6,646 bases of DNA from an uncultured Propionibacteriaceae bacterium (GTDB lineage Bacteria > Actinomycetota > Actinomycetes > Propionibacteriales > Propionibacteriaceae). A program made the position numbers and the translations under genes. The stretch covers positions 1-6,646 of the forward strand of contig CALLVV010000102.1 of the NCBI GenBank assembly GCA_938012815.1, read 5' to 3'. The notes beneath the pieces were generated by a model, which had not been told where the DNA came from, searched no databases, and saw nothing but the letters and a program-made list of their open reading frames with translations. Shown one piece after another: positions 1-6,646 of the stretch; positions within the stretch are counted from its first letter, which is position 1, and every line of letters begins with the position of its first letter.

Positions 1-292
1 GGGGCCCCGAACCAAGCCCATACGATCTTCAGGAAGGCATGTCTCTTCGCCCCGATGGCCACATCAATTCCTTGGGCCGGTTCACAGAAACCATCAAAAC
101 CCCATCGGAACGGTGAGTTTCCTTCTTACCCGCGGTAAACACCGATCGCATACACCTGGCACCACCGCGAGTCCAAACCAAGTCCCCGTGGCCACTGCCT
201 CCTTACGGAAATTCGGACATCTCAAAGACCATGACATCGCTGCTTGCCGGTCTTCTCCGAAGTAGGTGTAGAAGGCCCGGAACAACACCCAA
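1..292. other. Unassigned stretch at the left edge, no confident gene
   Basis: About 57% G+C by hand count, lower than the operon to the right. No frame shows strong coding character on either strand. The best plus-strand candidate is a frame open from base 3 to a TGA at 114-116, containing SPYDLQEGMSLRPDGH; it could be the C-terminus of a gene entering from the left, but third-position G+C is only moderate. A minus-strand frame at 94-288 is Cys- and Arg-rich and matches nothing I know. I see no tRNA, rRNA or insertion-sequence end. Confidence 0.4.
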
Positions 293-318
293 GGGGCGGG
301 AACACATGCTCCCGCCCC
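293..318 (-). terminator. GC-rich hairpin, possible lsr2 terminator
   Basis: GGGGCGGGA (293-301) is complementary to TCCCGCCCC (310-318), a 9-bp stem with an 8-nt loop, 77 nt past the lsr2 stop. On the minus strand it is followed by TTGGGTGTTGTT, only a broken T-tract, and the plus strand also lacks a T-run. It may terminate lsr2 transcription in the U-poor manner described for actinobacteria, or end converging transcripts. A weaker hairpin, CAACTG/CAGTTG (335-352), lies nearer lsr2. Confidence 0.5.
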
Positions 319-395
319 CTCACAGGGTTCGTTTCAACTGACGTGACAGTTGTCTTCTCGGCCCAATCCCCCCAAGCAGAATTGACTGTTCAGTT

Positions 396-719
396 TCAGT
401 GAGCCGCCTCGTAGGCCGCCATGATGGCAGTGGGGATACGGCCGCGGTCGCTGACCTCGTGGCCCTGCGCGCGAGCCCAGTTGCGAACGTCATTGGTGGA
501 GGGTCCGTCGTTGGAACGGCGCTGGGTGCTTCGCCTGGAGCTCTTGCGAACACGACGGGCAGAACCGGTCCAGGGTTCGAGAGCCTGAACCAGCTTGGTG
601 ATGTTGGCCTCGCTCAGGTCGATTTCGTACTCGACGCCATCGAGAGCGAAAGTGACATTGCGGTCCGCGACAGAACCGTCGATATCATCCTTGAGGAAGA
701 TCTGGACCTCACGAGCCAT
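396..719 (-). CDS. lsr2: Lsr2 family nucleoid-associated protein
   Basis: Small dimeric DNA-bridging protein that silences AT-rich, often horizontally acquired DNA; it is the actinobacterial functional counterpart of H-NS. The 107 residues are close to the ~112 of mycobacterial Lsr2. Residues 1 to about 50 match the dimerisation domain (EVQIFLKDDIDGS, VTFALDGVEYEIDLS, ending ALEPW). About 53-70 form a basic Ser/Arg linker (ARRVRKSSRRSTQRR). Residues 75-107 form the DNA-binding domain with NDVRNWARAQGHEVSDRGRIP; the R92-G93-R94 minor-groove hook is intact and the ending AAYEAAH is typical. The ATG at 719 has AGGAG 5 nt upstream. The gene stands alone, with an AT-rich region ahead and a GC-rich hairpin behind. 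Some actinobacteria carry several lsr2 paralogues, so this need not be the only copy. Confidence 0.96.
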   Translation of the reverse strand: MAREVQIFLKDDIDGSVADRNVTFALDGVEYEIDLSEANITKLVQALEPWTGSARRVRKSSRRSTQRRSNDGPSTNDVRNWARAQGHEVSDRGRIPTAIMAAYEAAH

Positions 720-876
720 GGGAACTCCTGTTCATCTAAAACTTGCACAAGCTCTTTGCTTGCTCGGGACACCGGCAACAATACATCATTTCCAACTATG
801 TTGAAGCTGATTATGAACCGCGATCAATGCGATGACCCCCCGGGAATACCACTTACTGTGCATGAGACCTTGATCA
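720..876 (-). promoter_or_regulatory. AT-rich upstream region of lsr2
   Basis: Non-coding stretch ahead of lsr2. By hand count 721-780 is about 50% and 781-840 about 43% G+C, far below the neighbouring genes. A Shine-Dalgarno AGGAG (725-729) lies 5 nt before the lsr2 ATG. A weak promoter candidate on the minus strand is TTCAAC (800-805), a 16-bp spacer, then TATTGT (778-783), which would give a leader of roughly 50 nt. The leader contains a small hairpin, CAAGC/GCTTG (748-752 with 758-762). AT-rich DNA is what Lsr2 itself binds, so autoregulation is plausible. The promoter boxes are low confidence; the ribosome binding site is firm. Confidence 0.45.
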
Positions 877-1005
877 TTAGGGCCCGAACGTCCTTCCGGC
901 ATGGCATGCAGATCTTTCGACCGGCAAGAAATATTGGCCGTTTGGATGACAAAGCTTTTCGCCCCGGATGACTTCTTCATAGTGCGGGACGTCCCATACC
1001 GACAT
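877..1005 (-). CDS. Possible small protein of 42 residues (doubtful)
   Basis: A short frame opens with ATG directly after the terminator hairpin and begins MSVWDVPHYEEV. It has no tryptophan-rich or simple-repeat artefact look and contains two Cys-His pairs (C19-H20 and C34-H35), which could bind metal. Against it: only a weak GGGGAT lies upstream, about 60% of third codon positions are G or C, below what the neighbouring genes seem to show, and the frame stays open upstream through the terminator. I recognise no homologue. It could equally be chance coding in intergenic DNA or the remnant of an older gene. Confidence 0.2.
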   Translation of the reverse strand: MSVWDVPHYEEVIRGEKLCHPNGQYFLPVERSACHAGRTFGP

Positions 1006-1008
1006 GAA

Positions 1009-1060
1009 AAGCAGATCCCCGACCCGTGGCCTTCCGGGCCACGCGGTCGGGGATCTGCTT
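1009..1060 (-). terminator. Intrinsic terminator of the coiled-coil gene
   Basis: Positions 1009-1024 are perfectly complementary to 1045-1060 (16 bp). Inside them 1025-1031 pairs with 1037-1043 (7 bp) around a 5-nt loop, with one unpaired base at 1044. The total is 23 bp of GC-rich stem. On the minus strand the hairpin starts 37 nt after the stop codon of the coiled-coil gene, and its descending arm runs into CTTTTC, a short U-tract. On the plus strand the stem is followed by GGTACG, with no T-run, so it works for the minus-strand gene only. Confidence 0.88.
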
Positions 1061-1097
1061 GGTACGTGTGTTCGGGCTCCCGCCCTCTCGGGGCCGG

Positions 1098-1757
1098 TCA
1101 GGCCTCCTTGCGCACCGGCAGGAGAGGTTCGTCGTAGTGCGCCATGTTGAGCTTTGCGAGATCCACCATGGTGGGATGCTCGTCGTCGCTGATCCACAAT
1201 TCGATGGCCTCCTCGCCCTTGGCGTAGCGGGGCAGCTCCACGATGTTGCTGGATTCCTCGATTTCCTGGCGGGCCTCTTCCTCCGCGACGAGACGCTCCT
1301 CCAGCTCGGCGATCTTCGCCTCGAGAGCGTCAATGCGGGACTGCCGCTCTGCGACCTCACCACGCAGCCATGCGGAGTTGCCGCGCATGGTGCTGAGCTC
1401 CGAGTTGGCGGCACCCAGCTGGCGACGCAGCTTGGCGATCATCGACTTGAGGTTCTGCGCGCGTTCATTGAAACGGTCGATCATCGCGACGGAGTCCGCG
1501 TGATGCCGCTCGGCCTGCTCGACGCGAATGGCCACCTGACGTTTGATCTCCTCGCGATGCTCCGCCCGTTCACGTTTCAACTCCATCCAGGCCACGGAGA
1601 CGGCGGCCACCGCCATCACCAGGGCCACGACGGCACCGGCGCGAACAACCCAGATGCCGCCAAACAGCGATCCGAGGACCACCAGCGACCCCACGGAGAG
1701 GATGCCGATGGCGATGGAACGCTCGGAGGAAGACTTCGCAACGTGACGACCTGACAT
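1098..1757 (-). CDS. Membrane-anchored coiled-coil protein, unknown function
   Basis: I do not recognise a named family. The 219 residues begin with a basic N-terminus (R4, K8, R13). A hairpin of two membrane helices follows (about 15-35 and 38-58, joined by VVRAG), then a basic KRER stop-transfer. Residues about 59-169 are charged and helical with heptad character, clearest in the span DALEAKIAELEERLVAEEE. The last ~50 residues are acidic and include ELPRYAKGEEAIELWISDDE, probably a small C-terminal segment. The positive-inside rule puts both ends and the coiled coil in the cytoplasm. The ATG at 1757 has no Shine-Dalgarno but has a -10-like hexamer at leaderless spacing. The gene is separated from the DUF3180 gene by 95 bp and followed by a strong terminator, so it looks like its own transcription unit. 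A scaffold or envelope-associated role is only a guess. Confidence 0.85.
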   Translation of the reverse strand: MSGRHVAKSSSERSIAIGILSVGSLVVLGSLFGGIWVVRAGAVVALVMAVAAVSVAWMELKRERAEHREEIKRQVAIRVEQAERHHADSVAMIDRFNERAQNLKSMIAKLRRQLGAANSELSTMRGNSAWLRGEVAERQSRIDALEAKIAELEERLVAEEEARQEIEESSNIVELPRYAKGEEAIELWISDDEHPTMVDLAKLNMAHYDEPLLPVRKEA

Positions 1758-1769
1758 GTCGACAGATTA
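1757..1769 (-). promoter_or_regulatory. Candidate leaderless promoter of the coiled-coil gene
   Basis: On the minus strand TAATCT (1764-1769) is followed by GTCGAC and then the ATG at 1757, which places the hexamer at -12 to -7 if transcription starts on the A of ATG. The absence of a Shine-Dalgarno agrees with a leaderless mRNA, common in Actinobacteria. No convincing -35 element is found; that area instead holds a 5-bp inverted repeat (TTTCG-TAG-CGAAA, 1788-1800). The call rests on one hexamer and its spacing. Confidence 0.45.
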
Positions 1770-1852
1770 AACCAGCTGAACGGTCCTTTTCGTAGCGAAA
1801 CGCCGAAAAACCGGGTTCTGGACATTGGTCATGCGATGGGTTGGGTGGTTTC

Positions 1853-2347
1853 TCAGGCGGCCGCCGCCTCTTGGTCCTCCCCGGAATCGGCGTCGTTGCC
1901 GTCACCATCAATCATGCAGGCACGTTCCAGCACCCAGCCACCCCAGGCGCAGAACGCGGCGGCGGCGATGGTCGCCAAGCCGTGCCAGACCCGGGAGGCG
2001 GGCAGCTCGGCGGCCATCAAGGCCACCCAACGACCCACGTAGACCACGTGTCCCCCGGCCAGCAGGGCCCCGGTGGCGATCAGCGACTTCGCCATCACCA
2101 TCGCCCGCACCGCCTCCAGAGCGGGGACGCGACGCTGCTCCAGTCGTTTCGGGAGGGCACGGGCATAGACAATGGCCGCGACCGCCAACAGCGCCAACAG
2201 CACCGACAGGCTCCACGGTGCCACCGGCGGGAAGGCGTTCAGGAGGCCGAAGATGCTCAGGATCATCCACCCGACGACGGCCCCTGCCAGGACCGCGACC
2301 ACTACCTGACGCGCCGTGGTGGGGGCCAGGTCCGGTTTTCGGGTCAA
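1853..2347 (-). CDS. DUF3180 family four-helix membrane protein
   Basis: Unknown function; the length, the four-helix layout and the position straight after folK match the actinobacterial DUF3180 family (Rv3605c in M. tuberculosis, by my recollection). The product is 164 residues with likely membrane helices at about 15-36, 45-62, 86-105 and 120-140. A basic loop (ARALPKRLEQRR, 62-73) lies between helices 2 and 3, and by the positive-inside rule it is cytoplasmic. The C-terminal tail is acidic, rich in D/E and Ala. The start is taken as TTG, in a TTGA overlap with the folK stop. No clear Shine-Dalgarno is visible, so translational coupling is likely. The persistent linkage to folate genes suggests a related role, but nothing in the sequence shows one. 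Confidence 0.85.
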   Translation of the reverse strand: MTRKPDLAPTTARQVVVAVLAGAVVGWMILSIFGLLNAFPPVAPWSLSVLLALLAVAAIVYARALPKRLEQRRVPALEAVRAMVMAKSLIATGALLAGGHVVYVGRWVALMAAELPASRVWHGLATIAAAAFCAWGGWVLERACMIDGDGNDADSGEDQEAAAA

Positions 2348-2907
2348 CGCCGGCAGGGATTCGCTATGACGATGTCGTCACGCCTGACGACACCGGTCTT
2401 GTCGACCTGTTTGACGAGTTCCGCTATGGGACCGGCCCCCGCGATCTCTCCCGTCGGGTCGATGTCGAACCACGGAACCAGCACGAAAGCCCTTTCGTGG
2501 GCGCGCGGATGGGGCAGTTCTATGTCTTCCTCGCTGATGCGTTTGCCGACCATGATGATGTCGATGTCCAAGGTGCGCGGACCGTTGGGGACCGTACGTT
2601 CCCGGCCGAAACTCTCCTCAATGGCGAAGGCCCGGTCCAGCAGCGTCATCGGTTCGAGAGTGGATTCCGCGACCACCACGAGATTCAGGTAATCGTCCTG
2701 CTCCGGCCCCTCCCCCAGGAAAGGGGTCTGATAGACAGGAGAGACGTCAACGATGATCAGGTCAGGAGTTTCCGCGAGCACATCGACCGCCTGCGCGAGA
2801 ATGGCAGGCGAGTCCCCCTGGTTGGATCCGAAGGAGAAGACCACCTTGGAGATGGGACGCATGTTTCCCAAGGTGTCAACATCAATGTCAAAGGGACCGT
2901 TGCTCAT
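2344..2907 (-). CDS. folK: 2-amino-4-hydroxy-6-hydroxymethyldihydropteridine diphosphokinase (HPPK)
   Basis: Transfers pyrophosphate from ATP to 6-hydroxymethyl-7,8-dihydropterin, making the substrate used by FolP. The product has 187 residues from the ATG at 2907. HPPK signatures: GSNQGD (27-32), SPVYQTPFLGEG (56-67), the GRERTVPNGPRTLDIDII region with the metal-binding D-x-D at 114/116, and LPHPRAHERAFVLVPW (131-146). Start choice: the 2907 ATG has an AGGAG (2913-2917) 5 nt upstream and overlaps folB by 20 bp. However, HPPK proteins usually begin right at the segment VVFSFGSN, and a second ATG at 2862 (Met16) would give that conventional N-terminus with a weaker GGGAA upstream. Residues 1-15 may therefore be a short extension or not translated. 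The stop overlaps the next gene's TTG. Confidence 0.95.
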   Translation of the reverse strand: MSNGPFDIDVDTLGNMRPISKVVFSFGSNQGDSPAILAQAVDVLAETPDLIIVDVSPVYQTPFLGEGPEQDDYLNLVVVAESTLEPMTLLDRAFAIEESFGRERTVPNGPRTLDIDIIMVGKRISEEDIELPHPRAHERAFVLVPWFDIDPTGEIAGAGPIAELVKQVDKTGVVRRDDIVIANPCRR

Positions 2908-3256
2908 GGCTGCTCCTGGTGATGGTGACTGACAGATCTGACAATTCGTGAGGTACGGGGGCCTGCGGTTTGTGCACCGTCACACGAACCTGCTGAACCA
3001 GCGAATTGGACAGGCATCGGTCGGCGATCCTCCCCGCCAAGGTTTCGATGAGCCGACAGGGCTCGCCCTCGATCTCGGCGCGGATCAGGTCGGCGATCCC
3101 GGCGTAGTCGACGGTGTCCGAGAGTTCATCGGAACGGGTCTCCGCGTGTAGTCCAAGCTCGACATCGACGACGAAACGTTGACCGCTGAGCTGTTCCTCG
3201 GGAAACACCCCGTGGAAACCTGTCGCGGTCAGGCCTGTGATGTTGATAGCGTCCAT
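2888..3256 (-). CDS. folB: Dihydroneopterin aldolase
   Basis: Cleaves 7,8-dihydroneopterin to 6-hydroxymethyl-7,8-dihydropterin and glycolaldehyde; the product is the substrate of the next gene, folK. At 122 residues it has the usual length of this small tunnelling-fold enzyme. Visible family features are GLTATGFHGVFPEE near the N-terminus with the catalytic-region Glu at 20/21, GQRFVVDVEL (25-34), the TVDYAGIADLI segment containing Y51, LIETLAGRIAD with E71, and VTVHKPQAPVP with the conserved K96. The start is an ATG with a very strong Shine-Dalgarno. It follows folP after a 73-bp gap, the only true gap among the fol genes, and its 3' end overlaps folK by 20 bp. Confidence 0.96.
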   Translation of the reverse strand: MDAINITGLTATGFHGVFPEEQLSGQRFVVDVELGLHAETRSDELSDTVDYAGIADLIRAEIEGEPCRLIETLAGRIADRCLSNSLVQQVRVTVHKPQAPVPHELSDLSVTITRSSHEQRSL

Positions 3257-3260
3257 GCCT

Positions 3261-3269
3261 TCACCTCCT
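3261..3269 (-). promoter_or_regulatory. Strong ribosome binding site of folB
   Basis: Read on the minus strand, AGGAGGTGA lies here, ending 4 nt before the folB ATG (GGAGG core 7 nt before it). All nine bases are complementary to the conserved 3' tail of 16S rRNA. It fixes the folB start and is clearly stronger than the sites of its neighbours, as expected for a gene that cannot rely on overlap with the preceding stop codon. Confidence 0.85.
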
Positions 3270-3329
3270 CACGGGTCGCGTTGAGCCGAGAATACCGGGT
3301 CCCGGAAACACCACCCCGGCAGGAACCGC

Positions 3330-4139
3330 TCAGCCCGCCGGCCGGGCGCCAAGCCGCCACCCCACCCGCGTCGCGTCGCACTGCGCGGGCACCTCGTGGG
3401 TGCGCACCGCCCAGATCCCGTGCAGGGCGCACCACGTGGTGACGGCGGCGGTCGCGGCGTCACGGTCCGTGGCAGGCCTGCCGTCCAACAGCTCACCCAG
3501 GAAACGTTTGCGGCTGACACCAACCAGCAGCCGGTGTCCCATGGCCTGGAGGGCCTCCAGGCCGCGCAACAACCGCCAGTTCTGTTCGGAGGTCTTGGCG
3601 AACCCGATCCCCGGGTCGAGGATGATGCGTTCGGCCGCGATACCCGCAGCAAGGGCGGCGTCGCGGCGGACGGCCAGCTCCGCGGCCACGTCGGCGACGA
3701 CATCAGTGTAACCGGTGTGCTGCTGCATGACCTCGGAGTGGCCGCGCCAGTGCATGGCGACGTAGTCGACGCCGAGGTCCGCGACCGCATCCAGCATGCC
3801 GGGGTCGGCGAGCCCCCCGGAGACATCGTTGACGATCCGGGCCCCAGCCGCGACCGCGGCCCGGGCGACGGAGGCGCGCATGGTGTCCACGGAGCAGGTG
3901 ATCCCGTGAGCAGCCAGGGCCGCGACCACCGGGAGCACACGCGCCATTTCCTCCGCCTCGGAGACCCTCGCGGCTCCGGGACGGGTGGATTCGCCCCCGA
4001 CATCGACGATCCCCGCACCCTGGGATGCCAGGAGTCTGCCGTGGGCGACGGCGGCCTCGGCGTTGTCGTATCGCCCGCCGTCGGAGAACGAGTCCGGGGT
4101 GACGTTGAGCACGCCCATCACGATGGTCACGGCGGTCAC
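3330..4139 (-). CDS. folP: Dihydropteroate synthase
   Basis: Condenses 6-hydroxymethyl-7,8-dihydropterin diphosphate with p-aminobenzoate to give dihydropteroate; it is the sulfonamide target. The product is 269 residues if translation begins at the GTG at 4139, which overlaps the folE TGA as GTGA. Family signatures in order: NVTPDSFSDGG (12-22), GGESTRPGA (48-56), SVDTMR (83-88), NDVSGG (104-109), DPGIGFAK (175-182), SRKRFLG (209-215) and a closing RTHEV (246-250), close to the actinobacterial FolP1 type as I recall it. The frame is open upstream to 4256, but that part lies antiparallel in meaning to nothing conserved and only reads through folE. In-frame GTGs at 4130 and 4121 and an ATG at 4118 are alternatives, since the conserved fold begins at VMGVLN. 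No strong Shine-Dalgarno is seen for 4139, so coupling to folE is likely. Confidence 0.96.
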   Translation of the reverse strand: MTAVTIVMGVLNVTPDSFSDGGRYDNAEAAVAHGRLLASQGAGIVDVGGESTRPGAARVSEAEEMARVLPVVAALAAHGITCSVDTMRASVARAAVAAGARIVNDVSGGLADPGMLDAVADLGVDYVAMHWRGHSEVMQQHTGYTDVVADVAAELAVRRDAALAAGIAAERIILDPGIGFAKTSEQNWRLLRGLEALQAMGHRLLVGVSRKRFLGELLDGRPATDRDAATAAVTTWCALHGIWAVRTHEVPAQCDATRVGWRLGARPAG

Positions 4140-4698
4140 CTCGCCATGATCAGGCTCATGGCCTCGGCACGGGTGGCGGCGTTGCGCAGCTGCCCTCGCA
4201 CGGCGCTGGTGATGGTCCTGCTGCCCGGTTTGCGCGCCCCCCGCATCGTCATGCACATGTGCTCGGCCTCAATCACGACGATCACGCCCCGCGCGCCCAG
4301 GTGGGTGACGAGCGCGTCGGCGACCTGCGTGGTGAGGCGTTCCTGCACCTGCGGGCGGCGAGCGTAGATGTCGACCAACCGGGCCAGTTTCGACAGCCCC
4401 GTCACCCGCCCCCCACCAGGGATGTAGCCGACGTGCGCCACCCCGGTGAAGGGCAGCAGGTGATGCTCGCAGCAACTCATCAGCTCGATGTCGCGGACGA
4501 GCACGAGCTCCTCGTGGTCGATGTCGAAGGTGACCGACAGCAACTCGGCCGGATCCTGCGCCAGCCCGGAGAACAGCTCCCGGTAGGAACGGGCGACGCG
4601 CCCCGGGGTCTCGGACAGCCCGTCGCGATCCGGGTCCTCGCCGACCGCGAGAAGGATCTCGCGGACCGCCGCCTCGATCCGGGGCTGGTCGACGTGGC

Positions 4699-4702
<4 letters not shown>
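4136..4702 (-). CDS. folE: GTP cyclohydrolase I
   Basis: Converts GTP to 7,8-dihydroneopterin triphosphate and formate, the first committed step of the pterin branch of folate synthesis; a cytoplasmic homodecamer in known relatives. The 188 residues match the usual length of compact bacterial FolE. The family opening is visible (AVREILLAVGEDPDRDGL, then ETPGRVARSY). Zinc ligands are C78 and H81 in the CCEHHLLPF motif and C150 in HMCMTMRGARKPGS. The GTPGTP-binding core GGGRVTGLSKLARLVD lies around residues 96-111. The start is GTG, forming a GTGA overlap with the ftsH stop, and a GAGGA Shine-Dalgarno sits 6 nt upstream inside ftsH, which supports this start. The gene is probably translationally coupled to ftsH. 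The zinc ligands mark it as the classical zinc-dependent type rather than FolE2 (GCYH-IB). Confidence 0.97.

Positions 4703-6646
<1,944 letters not shown>

Noticed and set aside
94..288. Minus-strand frame of 64 codons near the left edge
   Set aside because: No recognisable domain and weak coding character; it begins just after the GC-rich hairpin.
399..971. Plus-strand open frame of 190 codons opposite lsr2 and its upstream region
   Set aside because: It is antisense to the complete lsr2 coding sequence, and its composition changes abruptly past lsr2.
786..980. Minus-strand frame starting MKKSSGAKSF
   Set aside because: No Shine-Dalgarno, no recognisable motif; it overlaps the 42-residue frame and runs into the AT-rich lsr2 upstream region.
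720..1008. Possible tRNA or structured non-coding RNA between the terminator and lsr2
   Set aside because: Only isolated short palindromes were found; no cloverleaf, T-loop signature or multi-stem arrangement could be built by eye.
1026..1754. Plus-strand open frame of 242 codons opposite the coiled-coil gene
   Set aside because: It starts inside the terminator hairpin and mirrors the coiled-coil gene codon by codon; no ribosome binding site is apparent.
1825..2922. Long plus-strand open frame (365 codons) opposite folK and DUF3180
   Set aside because: Arg/Pro/Gly-rich translation with no family motifs; it lies antisense to two well-supported genes, typical of open frames in high-GC DNA.
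3396..4367. Plus-strand open frame of 323 codons opposite folP and folE
   Set aside because: Antisense to folP and folE, whose motifs are complete; the translation is Gly/Asp/His-rich and unlike any known protein.

Overview
The window looks like chromosomal DNA from a high-GC Gram-positive bacterium (Actinobacteria). By hand counts the intergenic stretches sampled are about 43-63% G+C, while coding regions look close to 70%. The order ftsH-folE-folP-folB-folK-DUF3180, with an lsr2 gene nearby, is an actinobacterial arrangement that I recall from Mycobacterium tuberculosis (Rv3610c to Rv3605c, with lsr2 as Rv3597c). A Propionibacteriaceae-type host is my impression only. Every gene I can support lies on the minus strand, so the genes read from right to left.

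Right part (1853-6646): a tightly packed operon. It starts with ftsH, a membrane AAA+ zinc protease whose 5' end lies beyond the window. Then come folE (GTP cyclohydrolase I), folP (dihydropteroate synthase), folB (dihydroneopterin aldolase), folK (HPPK) and a four-helix DUF3180 membrane protein. Four of the five junctions overlap: 4 bp at ftsH/folE, folE/folP and folK/DUF3180, and 20 bp at folB/folK. Three of the genes use GTG or TTG starts inside these overlaps. The one gap, 73 bp before folB, carries a Shine-Dalgarno sequence with nine bases complementary to the 16S rRNA tail. FolE makes dihydroneopterin triphosphate; after dephosphorylation FolB gives the hydroxymethyl-pterin, FolK activates it and FolP joins it to p-aminobenzoate. 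The window therefore holds nearly the whole pterin branch of folate synthesis.

Middle (1009-1757): a monocistronic gene for an unrecognised protein with two membrane helices and a long cytoplasmic coiled coil. It has a plausible promoter for a leaderless mRNA and ends at a strong intrinsic terminator with a 23-bp stem.

Left part (1-1008): lsr2, a nucleoid-associated xenogeneic silencer, is preceded by about 290 bp of unusually AT-rich DNA and followed by about 395 bp of non-coding or unassignable sequence with a GC-rich hairpin. I found no mobile element, CRISPR array, tRNA, rRNA or obvious defence system. The least explained items are the coiled-coil membrane protein and a 42-residue reading frame just after its terminator.
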